A model generated the notes under the pieces. That model had not been told where the DNA came from and did not search any database. It was given only the letters and a program-made list of their open reading frames with translations. Of a DNA stretch of 64,000 nucleotides, positions 24,360-33,800 are shown piece by piece. Position numbers and translations under genes: made by a program. How positions within the stretch are numbered: position 1 is the stretch's first letter; each line of letters opens with the position of its first letter. This stretch comes from Okapia johnstoni (lineage: Eukaryota; Chordata; Mammalia; Artiodactyla; Giraffidae), in contig JAGTYA010000025.1 in the NCBI GenBank assembly GCA_024291935.2, positions 10,685,501-10,749,500 on the forward strand, written 5' to 3'.

Positions 24360-25154
24360 CTCCCCCCAGCCCGACAACGCTCCGCTGGCCACGGCCCCGC
24401 AGCCGCCCTCCGCCCCCACCTCGCTGGCGACGGGAGTCCCCTCCCGGCAGCCAATCAGCGGCTGTCATCAAGGTTCCATGTTAGGTTTTATCAATGTGTC
24501 CCCGTCACCCGGGCAACCGTGGCGGGCTTGTCAGTCTTTGCCCGCCGCCTTTCAGAGCCGGGCTCCCGGCGCACCATGTGGCGACATGGTGAGTTTCCGC
24601 TCATAGGGGATTCCGCAGGACGTAACTGACCTGGTGCGGAGGCCAGTGTTTGTCATCTGGCCCCTCTCCACCTGCGTTCCCCCCATACCTCCCTGGTCCT
24701 CACAGTCTTGGCCACTTCGGGCCAGGCAGGAAGCTGGGCTACCACCCCTCCAGGTGCCGACCCGGCCGCTGGGCGCCGGGGCACCGGCTGGAAGGAGCTT
24801 TCAGAGTGGCTGTCAAGAGCCCCGGGCCTCGAGGCCCCCAGGATGACGGGCCGCGGCCCCCCCCGCCTCAGCACAGCCAGGGCTGCCCCCGTTCCCCCTG
24901 CAGACCCCCGGGGGAGCCCCGAGGAACAGCAGACCCCAGCGGCAGCGGCGGCCTGAGTCCGACTGGGCGAGCCCCGTAGAGGAGTGCCTGGGCTTTTGTG
25001 TGCGCTCTTTGTATCGGAGGCTGGGGCGCCGGGCCCTGTGAGCCAGCCCCAGGCAGCCACGGGGAGCCGGGCGGCCAGTCCCGCAGCTCCATCAGCCCTC
25101 CTCTAAGTCCCGGCGGAGGTGCTGCCGGAGTCCGGCCGGGACCGGAAGGCGAAA
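24360..25154 (+). promoter_or_regulatory. Candidate CpG-rich promoter and 5' UTR of the first-exon candidate at 25155
   Basis: CpG-dense segments lie at about 24370-24440, 24500-24580 and 25030-25154. A classical CCAAT box in NF-Y context (CAGCCAATCAGCGG) has its core at 24451-24455, and a palindromic X-box GTCACC-CG-GGCAAC lies at 24504-24517, matching the RFX consensus (GTNRCC-spacer-RGYAAC). No TATA box is seen. A strong donor-like GTGAGT lies at 24589-24594, which could close a non-coding exon. An in-frame stop TAA at 25104-25106 precedes the ATG at 25155, so the upstream part would be 5' UTR. The transcription start cannot be fixed from sequence. Confidence 0.5.
24451..24517. promoter_or_regulatory. 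CCAAT box and palindromic X-box (RFX/NF-Y type pair)
   Basis: CCAAT at 24451-24455 within CAGCCAATCAGCGG, and the 14-bp palindrome-like GTCACCCGGGCAAC at 24504-24517, centres about 57 bp apart. RFX and NF-Y sites commonly co-occur in mammalian promoters. Actual binding is inferred. Confidence 0.5.
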
Positions 25155-25231
25155 ATGCTCAAGTTCAAGGCCTTTTGCCTGGATTACTGGCAGTTTCTGT
25201 GCCTGCAGCCTCTGCACGGAGTCTATAAAAG
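25155..25231 (+). CDS. Candidate alternative first coding exon, 25 codons plus 2 nt (proposed PRR5, upstream form)
   Basis: Short protein-like frame starting MLKFKAFCLDYWQF and ending LHGVYK, then AG| at the exon end. The ATG has A at -3, and an in-frame TAA lies at 25104-25106, so initiation here is natural. The donor AAG|GTAGGT at 25231/25232 is strong. The codon is split after its second base (AG|N, Arg or Ser), the same phase as the exon candidate at 44030-44097, so both can join one common second exon. The peptide is rich in aromatic and Cys residues (Phe, Tyr, Trp, Cys), unlike the Pro/Gly/Arg noise of neighbouring frames. If the locus is PRR5, it would supply a distinct N-terminus to an mTORC2 subunit; that is inference. 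I do not recall this peptide from any isoform, and a chance frame is the alternative. No acceptor exon is inside the window. Confidence 0.5.
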
Positions 25232-25239
25232 GTAGGTGC

Positions 25240-27370
25240 CCGGGAGAGCCTCTGTTACAGGGCAGTGTGGCTGGCAGGACCGTCCTCCCCGTGGACAACC
25301 GCGGGGCCTCCCTGTCCCAGTGCCGGCCCCCACGGGCATTTGCTGCAGACCTCTGAGGACCACTTGCCAGCTTGGCTTGACTGTACCCTCCTCCCCTTCC
25401 AGCCCTGAAACTGGTAGGATTTCTGCAGAGGAGGAGTCACCCCTGAGTGCTCTGCGCTTGAGAGCTGAGCTTCATTGTTCTTGCTGCTGGAATAGGTCTG
25501 GAGCCGTCCGATCCCACCCCAGGGCAGTCCCTACCCTGGGCTGCCCGTGCCGCCACTATCCGCATCCTCTGACCTTGCCGATGGCCTGTGTGACTAAAGA
25601 GTATGACAGCCTGCATCCGGAGCAGAGTTCTGAGACTTATTTGGGGAGTGGGGAGGCACACTGCGGGGGGTGGGTATTCCTGGTCTGGAAGTAGTCAGAA
25701 GACCCTGGAGTTTAAGTTCAGACCACCCCCGCCGCTCGCTGTGTGACTTTGAGCAGACGGCTTTCCCTCTCTGAGCCTCAGAAGGCCCCATCTTTAGGGA
25801 TTTGGACCTGGTGACGAGAGTGGCATTTGGGGACTGTTCCCTGAAATGACACGGGTGCAGACATGAGCCCCAACGTTAGTAAACTCAACGGTACCTTCTG
25901 CAGGTGCGTTGTGCCCACACACACACACTTTGGCTGGGGAAGGCCCAGGCCCGTCGGAGGGACAGAGTGAGGGTACCGGCTCTTCCGAGGGAATTGGGTT
26001 TTCCTGACTTCACACTCGGTGCCGTTCACGGCTATTAGCATGCGAGCAGCTCTGGGAAAGCATGGGAGCCTTTCTTCTCTCTCCCAGGGCTTTCTGCGAA
26101 GGGGGCGGGTCTGAAGGTCTCACAGCAGCCTCAGAAAGGAGGTCCCCGCAGTTGGGTGGGTGCCAGGGAGGGCGGCCCGCCGCGCGTCTGACCCGTGCAT
26201 CCTCCACACGGGCAGGTGGACCCACCCTTCCCGCCAGCCGGGGAGCTTGTCCTTAGGGGCCTGGGGCTCCAGAACGCTCTGGCTGATAGTGACTAGGTGT
26301 CCGCAAGGCCGCACGTCAAGCTGTGGTCAGCCCCCAGCTCTACTACAGCAGGGGTGCTGGAGCTCTCCTTTGGGCAGATGAGACCAAGGGCAGGCAGCCA
26401 AGTGTGACCGCAGGCTTTGGACCCAGACCTCCCTTGTTCCAAGGTGGACTCTGTCTCGAGTGCTCTGCAGCTCAGGCGAGGAGGGTGCCAAGGTCCTGGG
26501 GCGGGAGGGATGAAGGGAGCCCGGCCCCACCCCTCCAGGGTCAGGCGGACACAGTGGGAGGAGTGGATCTGGATTTGGGGCTGCAGGAGGAGGTGACAGC
26601 TGAGCAGACGGTGAAGTGTCTGCGGGAGTCAGCCAGGTTCAGAGGGGAGGACGGGTGTTCCGGGCAGAGGGAAGGGCTCGTGGGAAACCCCAGAGGCTTC
26701 CAGTGGGCAGGTGTCTTGAAGGGGGGGCGGCAAGAAGCCACGGAGCTGAAAGGGTGCCAGAGACCCGAGTCCAGGACCAGGGCCGGTCTCCTGCTCTGCA
26801 TGGTGGGGAGCCCGGGAAGGGTCTAAGGGTGGAGTCGCAAGCTTGTGAGAGTCACCCCTGGGAGTCACATGGTCCCCGTGAAAGGCCCGGCTTGCTCGGC
26901 CTCCAGGGCCAACCACTGAGAGCCCTCTTGGACCCGCCCACCATGGGAGGTTCTTAGAGCAGGTGCGGTCTTCTCAAGGCTCCAAGACAAACGGGGAAAT
27001 CATCCTCAAGGAGCTCCCAGCCTGCAAGGAGAAAGAGACCCACTAACAAGCCGTGAAGGTTAAAGATGGGGGTAAATAGAGGGAGCACACACACAAAAAA
27101 AATCTAGGGAGAAATCTAGGAAGGCTTCCCACAGGAGGTGTCATCTGAGCTGGGTCAGAATGTGGGAGCAAGATTTTTCAAGACAGGGAAGGGTGCAGTA
27201 GGTGGAGAGCACAACACGAGCCGCCGTGGGGAGGGAGGACGGAGCCTGGCGTCAGCGGGGAGGCTACAGTGAGGTCAGGTGATGAGGCTAGAAAGGCAGG
27301 CAGGCTGGGCAGCGATGTGGAGGCTCCCGGAGCACCTGCTCCCCGGGAGGCATAGTTCTAAGCCCAACCA
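25240..27370. other. Intron-like stretch with weak ancient repeats
   Basis: No additional exon is supported. A + strand MIR is suggested at 25700-25790 ('cgctgtgtgactttgagcagacggctttccctctctgagcctcag'). Old-repeat clauses, of the kind that read 'aggaaggcttcccacaggaggtgtcatctgagctg', occur at 26590-26800 and 27000-27200. Confidence 0.4.
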
Positions 27371-27374
27371 ACCC

Positions 27375-27490
27375 CGTGGAGGGGAGGATGCCATTGTCCC
27401 ATTCTCCAGGTGAAGAAACTGAGACTCAGGGGGGAGAAGTCGCTGCCCCAAAGTCATACGGCCCGTCGGGGGACCGAGGGATTTCACAGG
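27375..27490 (-). repeat. MIR SINE fragment
   Basis: 'cccattctccaggtgaagaaactgagactcagggggga' plus 'ccccaaagtcatacggcc' is antisense MIR. Confidence 0.6.
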
Positions 27491-27824
27491 CTGCAGCGGC
27501 CAGCCAAGGAGATGCTCAGGCTGGGGTCGGTCCTCTCTCCATCGGTTCATGTCCATAAATAATGGTGACACATCAGTCAAGGGGACGAGAGTCTTCATGG
27601 CCAGACCGCATCCTGGGGGCCGCTGACTGCTCCCCAGGAGTGGGGGAGGGGCTTGCCCACCTGCCACCGCTCCTGGGGGATTGGCAGGGCCAGCGCCAGG
27701 GGAGCGCTTAAGATGCCTCACTTAGGGGCCTTAGGGAGCCGTGGTCGCTCCTGCCCAAACAGAGCCAACCCCAGGAACTTGGTGCACGGAGCCTCTTGGC
27801 TTTTTTCCTGGTGCCATATCCCGG

Positions 27825-28030
27825 TGTTTAAAACAGCGACCCAAAACTTTGGAGTATGAAAAGACTGTTTTGCAGACAATGCATAATTAACCACTTCTAA
27901 ACACAGGGTGTGCCAGGCTCCCTTGAAGCTGTTAATTATTCTTCATTAGTGATCTTAAATTCACGTAAAATAATCCTGGAGCCCTGCCAGAGGCTGGGGC
28001 TGCGGCAGAGCGGAGATTCTCATTCCAGCG
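27825..28030. promoter_or_regulatory. Candidate conserved non-coding element, AT-rich
   Basis: An AT-rich island in GC-rich flanks, with no repeat family I recognise. It contains GACAATGCATAATTAACC (27877-27894), which overlaps a SOX-type ACAAT, a POU-like ATGCATAAT and a homeodomain TAATTA. It also has TTAATTATTC near 27931 and CATTAGTGATC near 27944. Clustered homeodomain and POU-like cores are typical of developmental enhancers; function is inference. Confidence 0.3.
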
Positions 28031-28370
28031 AGAAAGCCCAGCGGAACGTTCTCAGCACCTGTGCCTTCTGCCTGGGCGATGACCATCCTGCAGAGCCCCT
28101 AGCTGTGACCCAGAGGCCATCGTGAGAGGCGCAGGGCCCTGTCCACAGGCCCCAGGGCCTGGCGGACCTCAGGGGACTCTCGGCAGTGGGACAGTTCGGG
28201 TGGGAAGAAAAACTAGACAAGCAGAGTGGTATACCCGCCACCACCCGGCTTTAGAAATGATCCATTTGGATGTGGTGGGAGGCCCTGTGGACCCCCTCAA
28301 ATCCCACCCCGATTCCCCAGAGCTAAGCCTCAGCAGTAGCCCCTCCCTCACCCTTTTGGTGTGTTTATTT

Positions 28371-28441
28371 CAGTTCAGTTAATTTAATTTGCTCACTAGT
28401 GTCCGACTTTTTGTGACCCCATGCACTGCAGCACGCCAGGC
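28371..28441 (-). mobile_element. BovB LINE 3' terminal fragment
   Basis: 'cagttcagtt', 'gctcactagtgtccgac', 'ttgtgaccccatgcactgcagcacgccagg' is the antisense 3' end of BovB (RTE clade), the same end seen at 30775, 36110 and 57908. Confidence 0.8.
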
Positions 28442-28534
28442 ACATGCCCGTTTTCATACTTTTGCTAACACAGAGCATCGTTCTACAAGTTCTGCAACTT
28501 TACATACATGATGTCCTAACCTGCAAGTTACTTT

Positions 28535-29600
28535 TTCTAACTTTTTAATCGTGGTGAAATATATATAACATAAAACTGATCGTCTTACACATTTTGAGAT
28601 GTACCATTCAGTGGCATTAAGCACATTCACACTGTTATTGTAACCATCACCACATCATCTCCAAGACTTTTTCCCAAACTGAAACTCGGTCCCCAGGAAA
28701 TACTAACTCTCCTCCCCTTCCCCAACCCCTGCCCACCCCCCCATTCTACTGTCTGTCTCTATGGATTTGACTCCTTTCAGGACCTCATAGGCTTCCCAGG
28801 TGACGCTAATGGTAAAGAACCAGCCTGCCAATGCAGGAGAGATAAGAGACATGGGTTCAATCCCTGGGTCGGGAAGATCCCTTGGAGTAGGAAATGGCAA
28901 CCCACTCCAGTATTCTTGCTTGGAGAATCCCATGGACAGAGGAGCCTGGCAGGCTACAGTCCATATGGTTGCAAAGAGTTGGACACAACTGGGCACTCAT
29001 CAGCAGCAGGACCTCATCCAAGTGGAGTCATTCGGGATTTGTCCTTTCGTGACTGGTTTGTTTCACTTGGCACAATGTCGTCAAGGTTCATCCCTACCAT
29101 AGCTTGTGTCAGAATTTGCTTCCTTTTCGAGGCTGTGTAATATTCCATCCTATGCATACACCACGTTTGGTTTGTCTCTTTATCTGTTGATGGACTCACG
29201 TTGCTTCCACCTTCTGGCTGCTGTGAGTGATGCTGCTGTGAATGTGGTTGTGAAGATAGCTGTTCAAGATGCAACTTGCTCTTTTCACTCCACTTTTCAT
29301 TGGTGAGAGTCATCCGTGCGGCCGTGTATAATCCTCATGTTTACTTTCGTTGGTGTGGAGCACGTAGTCCATTGTTCTGTGGTTGATGTGGACTTTGGTG
29401 GTTTCTCATTGTTGGTGCTCCAGGCAGGGCAGCAGTGCGTATTCCTGCACACTGTCCTTGCACACGTGTGTGGAGTGTGTAGGGTTTGTTCTAGGGCTGT
29501 GCATGAGTCCCTTCAGCTCTGCCGGGCTTTGTAGAGTTGCTTTCCGAAGGCAGTGTTGCAGTGAGTATCCTCAACAGCAGGTGGTGAAGGCCCGAGTCTC
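28535..29600 (-). mobile_element. L1 LINE 3' segments, split by a Bov-tA insertion
   Basis: Antisense L1M. 28535-28788 is 3' UTR-like ('ttcagtggcattaagcacattcacactgttattg', 'aaactgaaactcggtcccc'). It resumes at 29018 ('gtgactggtttgtttcacttggcacaatg', 'cttccaccttctggctgctgtgag'). From about 29265 to 29600 a second, older L1-like segment follows. All parts are non-coding. The break at 28789-29017 is a younger SINE with target duplication. Confidence 0.75.
28789..29007 (+). mobile_element. Bov-tA SINE with target-site duplication
   Basis: Sense Bov-tA ('ggcttcccaggtgacgctaatggtaaagaacc', 'gggttcaatccctgggtcgggaagatccc', 'gttgcaaagagttggacacaactgggc', 'agcagc'). It is flanked by perfect 10-bp duplications AGGACCTCAT at 28779-28788 and 29008-29017. 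It interrupts the L1 at 28535-29600, so it is younger. Confidence 0.93.
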
Positions 29601-30325
29601 TACATCCTGATCTACCCTTGGTGTCAAAAGCCGGGTGATGTTTTTAATAAATAAAGGAGAGAAGGAGGAGACTGTAAGCGGTGTGGGCCTCCACCCCAGC
29701 TCTGCACAGCGTCAGGCATCCCGAAGCAGGACCTGAGACACGCATGGCTGTTCCCTTGGTCTCTGTAGTTCCAGGTCCTCCGAGGTTAGGGATTTTCGAG
29801 GGCGATTACACCTCTGTTTTCTTTCCCCACAACCTGACTTTGGAGCCTTTCCTCCGAGTGCATGGTGGATGCCAACCCTGGCTTTCAGATGTAGGACTAA
29901 TTCAAGTTAGACCAGCTGTCAACTTGCTGCCCGATGGGCAGGTTTTACCATCCACTTGTGTTAGATGTAATGAAGGCCAGGTGTATGGAAAAAAGTGTGA
30001 AGACGCTTGCTTTGGAGAGAGGTCCCCAACCGTGGCTGCAGTCCGTGAACACAGCAGTCTGGCAGCTCCGAGCTCCCAGCCCGGGAAGCCAAACACAGAG
30101 ACTCGGGGCTGGTCAGAGGCTGCCAGCCCCTGGACACACCCCTGAACCCAGGCGCCTGCAGGTTCAGCGCCCGAGGCTTTGCGACTGGAGGGCACAGTGC
30201 GGGCTCTGACGTCAGGTGGGCAGGAGTCCGATCCGACCAGTCCTTGGATTATTGTTACTGGGTTACTTCCTAGGCTGTCTGATTAGGGGCTGGGTGCTGC
30301 CTGCGTGGTGTCTCCACAAATCTTC
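29601..30325. other. Intron-like stretch, nothing recognised
   Basis: No exon, array or named repeat is supported. Confidence 0.35.
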
Positions 30326-30329
30326 ATGG

Positions 30330-30440
30330 CAGCCTCGCGAACCAGAACCTGTTTTGTCCTCATGTTTCAGTCCGGGAAACGGCGGCCCCGAGAGGGCAAG
30401 TGGCTGTCTCAAGGTCACGGAGATGGGGCGCGGTCAGCGC
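30330..30440 (-). repeat. MIR SINE fragment
   Basis: 'gaacctgttttgtcctcatgtttcagtccgggaaac' and 'gggcaagtggctgtctcaaggtcacgg' fit diverged antisense MIR. Confidence 0.45.
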
Positions 30441-30774
30441 GGTCCACACGACCAGCTCTGCGCAGCGGCGGCCAGGCCCGCGGTCACCCCGTGTGGCTGC
30501 CTCGCCTGCCGTGGCTGTCGCAGACCCCCCACACTCGCCGCGGCGCCCCTCAATGCCAGTGTGCGCTTTCCCCTCTGGTCTCCTGCTTGACATCAGATGA
30601 GGCTGCTTGAAGACGGGGGGCTGGATCCTCACAGGCCTCACCCCCTCACTCACTCACCTTGCGGCTGCTGCTGGCTGAGAGCAGGACACTTAGACGGGGC
30701 CTCCCCATGTGGCCTGGGCTTCCCCACAGCTTGGTGGCTGGGTTCCCAGACCAAGTGTCTGGAGAAAATGGGAG

Positions 30775-31160
30775 TCATTGTTCAGTTGCTCAGCTGTGTC
30801 TGACTCTTTGCGACCCCATGCACTGCAGCACGCCAGGCTTCCCTGTCTTTCACTATCTCCTGGAGTTTACTCAAACTCATGTCCATCGAGTTGGTGATGC
30901 CATCCAACCCTCTCATCCTCTGTCGTCCCCTTCTCCTCCTGCCTTCAATCTTTCCCAGCATCAGGGTCTTTCCCAGTGAGTTGGTTCTTCCCATCAGGTG
31001 ACCAAAGTATTGGAGCTTCAGCTTCAGCATCAGTCCTTCCAGTGAATACTCAGGACTGATCTCCTTTAGGATGGACTGGTTGGATCTCCTTGCAGTCCCA
31101 GGGAGTCTCAAGAGTCTCCTCCAGCACCACAGTTTGAAAGCATCAATTCTTGGGCGCCCC
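30775..31160 (-). mobile_element. BovB LINE 3' end with remnant of the reverse transcriptase protein C-terminus
   Basis: Antisense BovB, about 385 bp. The minus-strand frame at 30782-31111 still reads the conserved C-terminus of the BovB protein with recognisable motifs ([57 protein letters not shown]). Only this terminal piece is present; the endonuclease and RT domains are missing, so it is a dead 5'-truncated copy. BovB is the horizontally transferred RTE-type LINE that mobilises ruminant Bov SINEs. Confidence 0.93.
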
Positions 31161-31679
31161 AGAGCAAGTGCCCCAGGGAAAAGGGAGTGGGGGCAGCAGA
31201 GCCAAGTAGAAGGTGCTGACTTTTGTGATCAGGCCTCAGAAGTCCCTTGGCTTGCTTGCATTCTGTTCACAATTGTGAGGGTCTCAGGACACAATGATTC
31301 CCCATCCCTCCTGCTCTCTGACCTCCAGGTCCTGAGCTGAAATGGACTTTGGAAGAGGACCTAATGGGCGTGAGGGCACCCGGGCACAGTTGGCTCTCAG
31401 CAAATAGTGGGTTTTCTTTTTATGTATTTATTTTTTTATTCATGAAGTAAGTTCAGATAGAGCGTGGATGTGACTCAGGAGAGGGAGAGGTTATTTCATC
31501 TGGGAAACCCTGAAAGAGCAGACATGGGCCTTGAGGGCTGAGGAGGGTTTTCCCACCTCCACAGGGGAGGCGGGGCTCTCAGCAGAACAGGCACCAGAAG
31601 TGAGGATGGTGGAGCGTGAGCGTTGACCCCGTGGAGGCTTTGCTGGTGAGCCGCAGTTGTCCCCTGAGGCCAGAGGTGC
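31161..31679. other. Intron-like stretch, nothing recognised
   Basis: There is an AT-rich run near 31410-31445 ('tttttatgtatttatttttttattc') without a recognisable SINE body. No exon is seen. Confidence 0.35.
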
Positions 31680-32035
31680 ACCACACCCTGTCAGGGGGGG
31701 CAGTCCCCGGGGGACACGGACGGGCAGCAGGGTCGGGTGTGTGTGCCAGGCGGTATGAGTGTGACCCCCCACACCCCTGCAACCCCCACCCCTGCACCCC
31801 CCACACCCCATCCTGTCAGGGGGGCAGTCCCCAGGGACATGGGTGGGCAGCAGGGTCGGGTGTGTGTGCCAGGCAGCGCGAGTGTGCGCCCCCCACACCC
31901 CTGCACCCCCCACACCCCACCCTGTCGGGGGGGCAGTCCCCGGGGGACACAGGCGGGTAGCAGGGTCAGGAGTGTGTGCCAGGCGGCACAAGTGTGCCCC
32001 CCCTACACCCCTGCACCCCCCACCCCACCTCCGTG
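31680..32035. repeat. Three-copy tandem repeat, unit 110-120 bp
   Basis: Three consecutive copies start near 31681, 31801 and 31911. Each has CCTGTC-AGGGGGG or a variant, then GCAGTCCCC, GGGCAGCAGGGTC, GTGTGTGCCAGGC and a C-rich tail of CACACCCCTGCACCCC motifs. Copies 2 and 3 differ from copy 1 by small indels in the C-rich tail. Strong strand asymmetry (G-rich then C-rich blocks) suggests a replication-slippage-prone VNTR. Open frames on both strands across it are repeat artefacts. Confidence 0.9.
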
Positions 32036-32273
32036 CTTCTGCTGGACCAGTGAGAGGCGGGAGTGAGAAACTCGCCAAAGGCTTGCTTTGTCCCCATTGC
32101 CAGAGGCCTTGAGAAGCTTGTCTCTGGCTGAACAATCGGTACAGATTCAAGAATCCAGCAGCCAGAGCTGAACCCCACCTTAGGTTCGAGAGAAGAATGA
32201 GCGTCATTGGGTGGGACGCCAGTGTGTCCTTGCTGTGCGCATCCAGAGGGCGTTTAAGCAGACCCTCACTGCA

Positions 32274-32567
32274 GGGCTTCCCTAGTGCTCCAGTGGTTAA
32301 GAATCCACCTGCCGATGCAGGGGACACAGGTTCAATCCCTGGTCCAGGAAGATCCCGCATGCTGCAGAGCAACGCAGCCCGCGCGCCACAGCTGCTGAGG
32401 CCCACGAACCCTAGAGCTGTGCCCCGCAATGGGAGAAGCCGCGGCAGTCAGAAAGCACGCAGTGCGCCCGGAGAGGAGCCCCCACTCGCCACCACTCCGG
32501 CAAGCCCGCGTGCAGCAGTGAACACCCAGCGCCACCAAAGCTAAATAAATAAACTCAGAAAAGAAAG
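32274..32567 (+). mobile_element. CHR-type tRNA-derived SINE, near full length
   Basis: The head 'gggcttccctagtgctccagtggttaagaatcc', the B-box region 'ggttcaatccctggtccaggaagatcc', the long GC-rich body ('cgcgcgccacagctgctgagg', 'gccccgcaatgggagaagcc') and the A-rich tail 'ctaaataaataaactcagaaaag' identify a cetartiodactyl CHR SINE. Confidence 0.9.
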
Positions 32568-32964
32568 AAGGCAGGCCCTGCCGGCGTCGGTGGGCTCCAG
32601 GGCTCCTGGCCTTCGGGTGACCACTTCTCCCCTGCTGGCGGCCGGAGGCTGGCGGAGACGGGTGTTAGAGGCAAGCAGATTTTACTCAGCGCAGTGTTGC
32701 TGCTGGGACAAGACCCACTGGGCTCTCCTGACAGACACCGCCTGCCTCCAGTGTAACTGCTGGACTTAGCACGTGAGATTAGTCCGTACTGAGCCGCGGT
32801 CTGCACCTCAGCCGGGCCTTGGTGGCCACCGATGGATGGGTCAGCCTGCCCGAGGGGCTCCAGGAGCCCAGGCGACTCAGAGGAGGGGAGAACTGGGCCC
32901 ACGTGCTTCTGAGCTGAGACCTGTGTCCTGTCAGGACCTGCTACAGGCAAGGTCAGTAGTGAAG

Positions 32965-33124
32965 CCCTAACCCCCGTGTCTCCGAGTGTGGCTGTGTTTT
33001 TAGATGGAGCCTCTAAAGAGGCAATTCAGGTAACATGAGGTCACCAGGGTGGCCCTACTCCAATGGGACTGCTGTTCCTGTGGGAGGCGGAGAGCAGGAC
33101 ACACGCAGACACACAGACGCCCGG
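32965..33124 (+). repeat. Ancient interspersed repeat, left part
   Basis: 'gtggctgtgtttttagatggagcctctaaagaggcaattcaggtaacatgaggtcaccagggtggcccta' is a common old mammalian repeat motif (compare GGGCCTTTAAAGAGGTAATTAAGGTTAAATGAGGTCATTAGGGTGGGCCCTAATCC). The family name is not certain. It appears to resume at about 33665. Confidence 0.5.
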
Positions 33125-33660
33125 GTCTGATAGTTAATTTCACGTGTCAGCTTTCCCGGCCGTGGGGTGCCCAGATATTTGGCTCTGCATTATTCTGGGT
33201 GTGTCTGTGAGGGTGTTTCTGGATCAGATTAACACTGAAATCAGTAGAGCAAAACAGACTGCCCTCCCCCATGTGGTGGGTCCCATCCAATCAGCTGAAG
33301 GCCCAAACAAGAAAAGCTGCGTGAGCGTGAACTACGCCTGCCTGGTGGCCCTTGAGCTGGGACACCGTGTTTTCGTGCGTCCGGGACGCAGATGGAAGCA
33401 TGGGCTCTTCCTGGATGTGAAGCCTCCCGGCGCTGGGACTGAAAGTATTCCATCAGCTTTCCTGGCAGTTCTGAAGTTCCAGGTCTCCAGCTCACAACTG
33501 CAGATCTTCTGACTGGTCAGCCTCCATAGCAGTGCGGGCCAGTTCTCTCTGTAATAGATAAACGTATTATGTGCTTACGTATGTGTGTGTGGATAATAAA
33601 TATACACATTGCATATGTGCACACGCACCCTGATGGTCCTTCTCTCAAGAAGCCTGACTA
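33125..33660 (+). repeat. Mammalian interspersed repeat inserted in an older one
   Basis: 'gttaatttcacgtgtcagctttcc', 'tgcccagatatttggctc', 'gattaacactgaaatcagtagag', 'ccatccaatcagctgaaggcc' and the end 'aatagataaacgtattatgtgc...aataaatatacaca' follow a well-known mammalian repeat order (L1/LTR class, family not assigned). It interrupts the repeat parts at 32965-33124 and 33665-33800. Confidence 0.5.
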
Positions 33661-33664
33661 GTGC

Positions 33665-33800
33665 ACCATACAGGAAACAGTGAGAAGGGGGCCGCGTGCA
33701 GGCCGAGCACAGAGGCCTCGGGAGAGACCAGCCTTGGCCGCAGACGCCTGGCCTCCGGGACCGTGAGACGATGAATTCTGTTGTGTGAGCTCCTGGCCTG
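33665..33800 (+). repeat. Ancient interspersed repeat, right part
   Basis: 'aggcctcgggagagaccagccttggccg...ctggcctccgggaccgtgagacgatgaattctgttgtgtgagc' matches the remainder of the common motif (CTTCTAGCCTCCAGAACTGTGAGAAAATAAATTTCTGTTGTTTAAGCC). Confidence 0.5.

Noticed and set aside
25223..25231. TATAAAAG as a TATA box
   Set aside because: It lies inside the coding candidate (Val-Tyr-Lys codons) directly at the splice donor, so it is better explained as exon sequence.
28800..28870. tRNA-like A- and B-box sequences as a tRNA gene
   Set aside because: They belong to the tRNA-derived head of a Bov-tA SINE; the same holds for all similar sites in the window.
31491..32429. 312-codon minus-strand frame
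   Set aside because: Runs through the three-copy VNTR and part of a CHR SINE.
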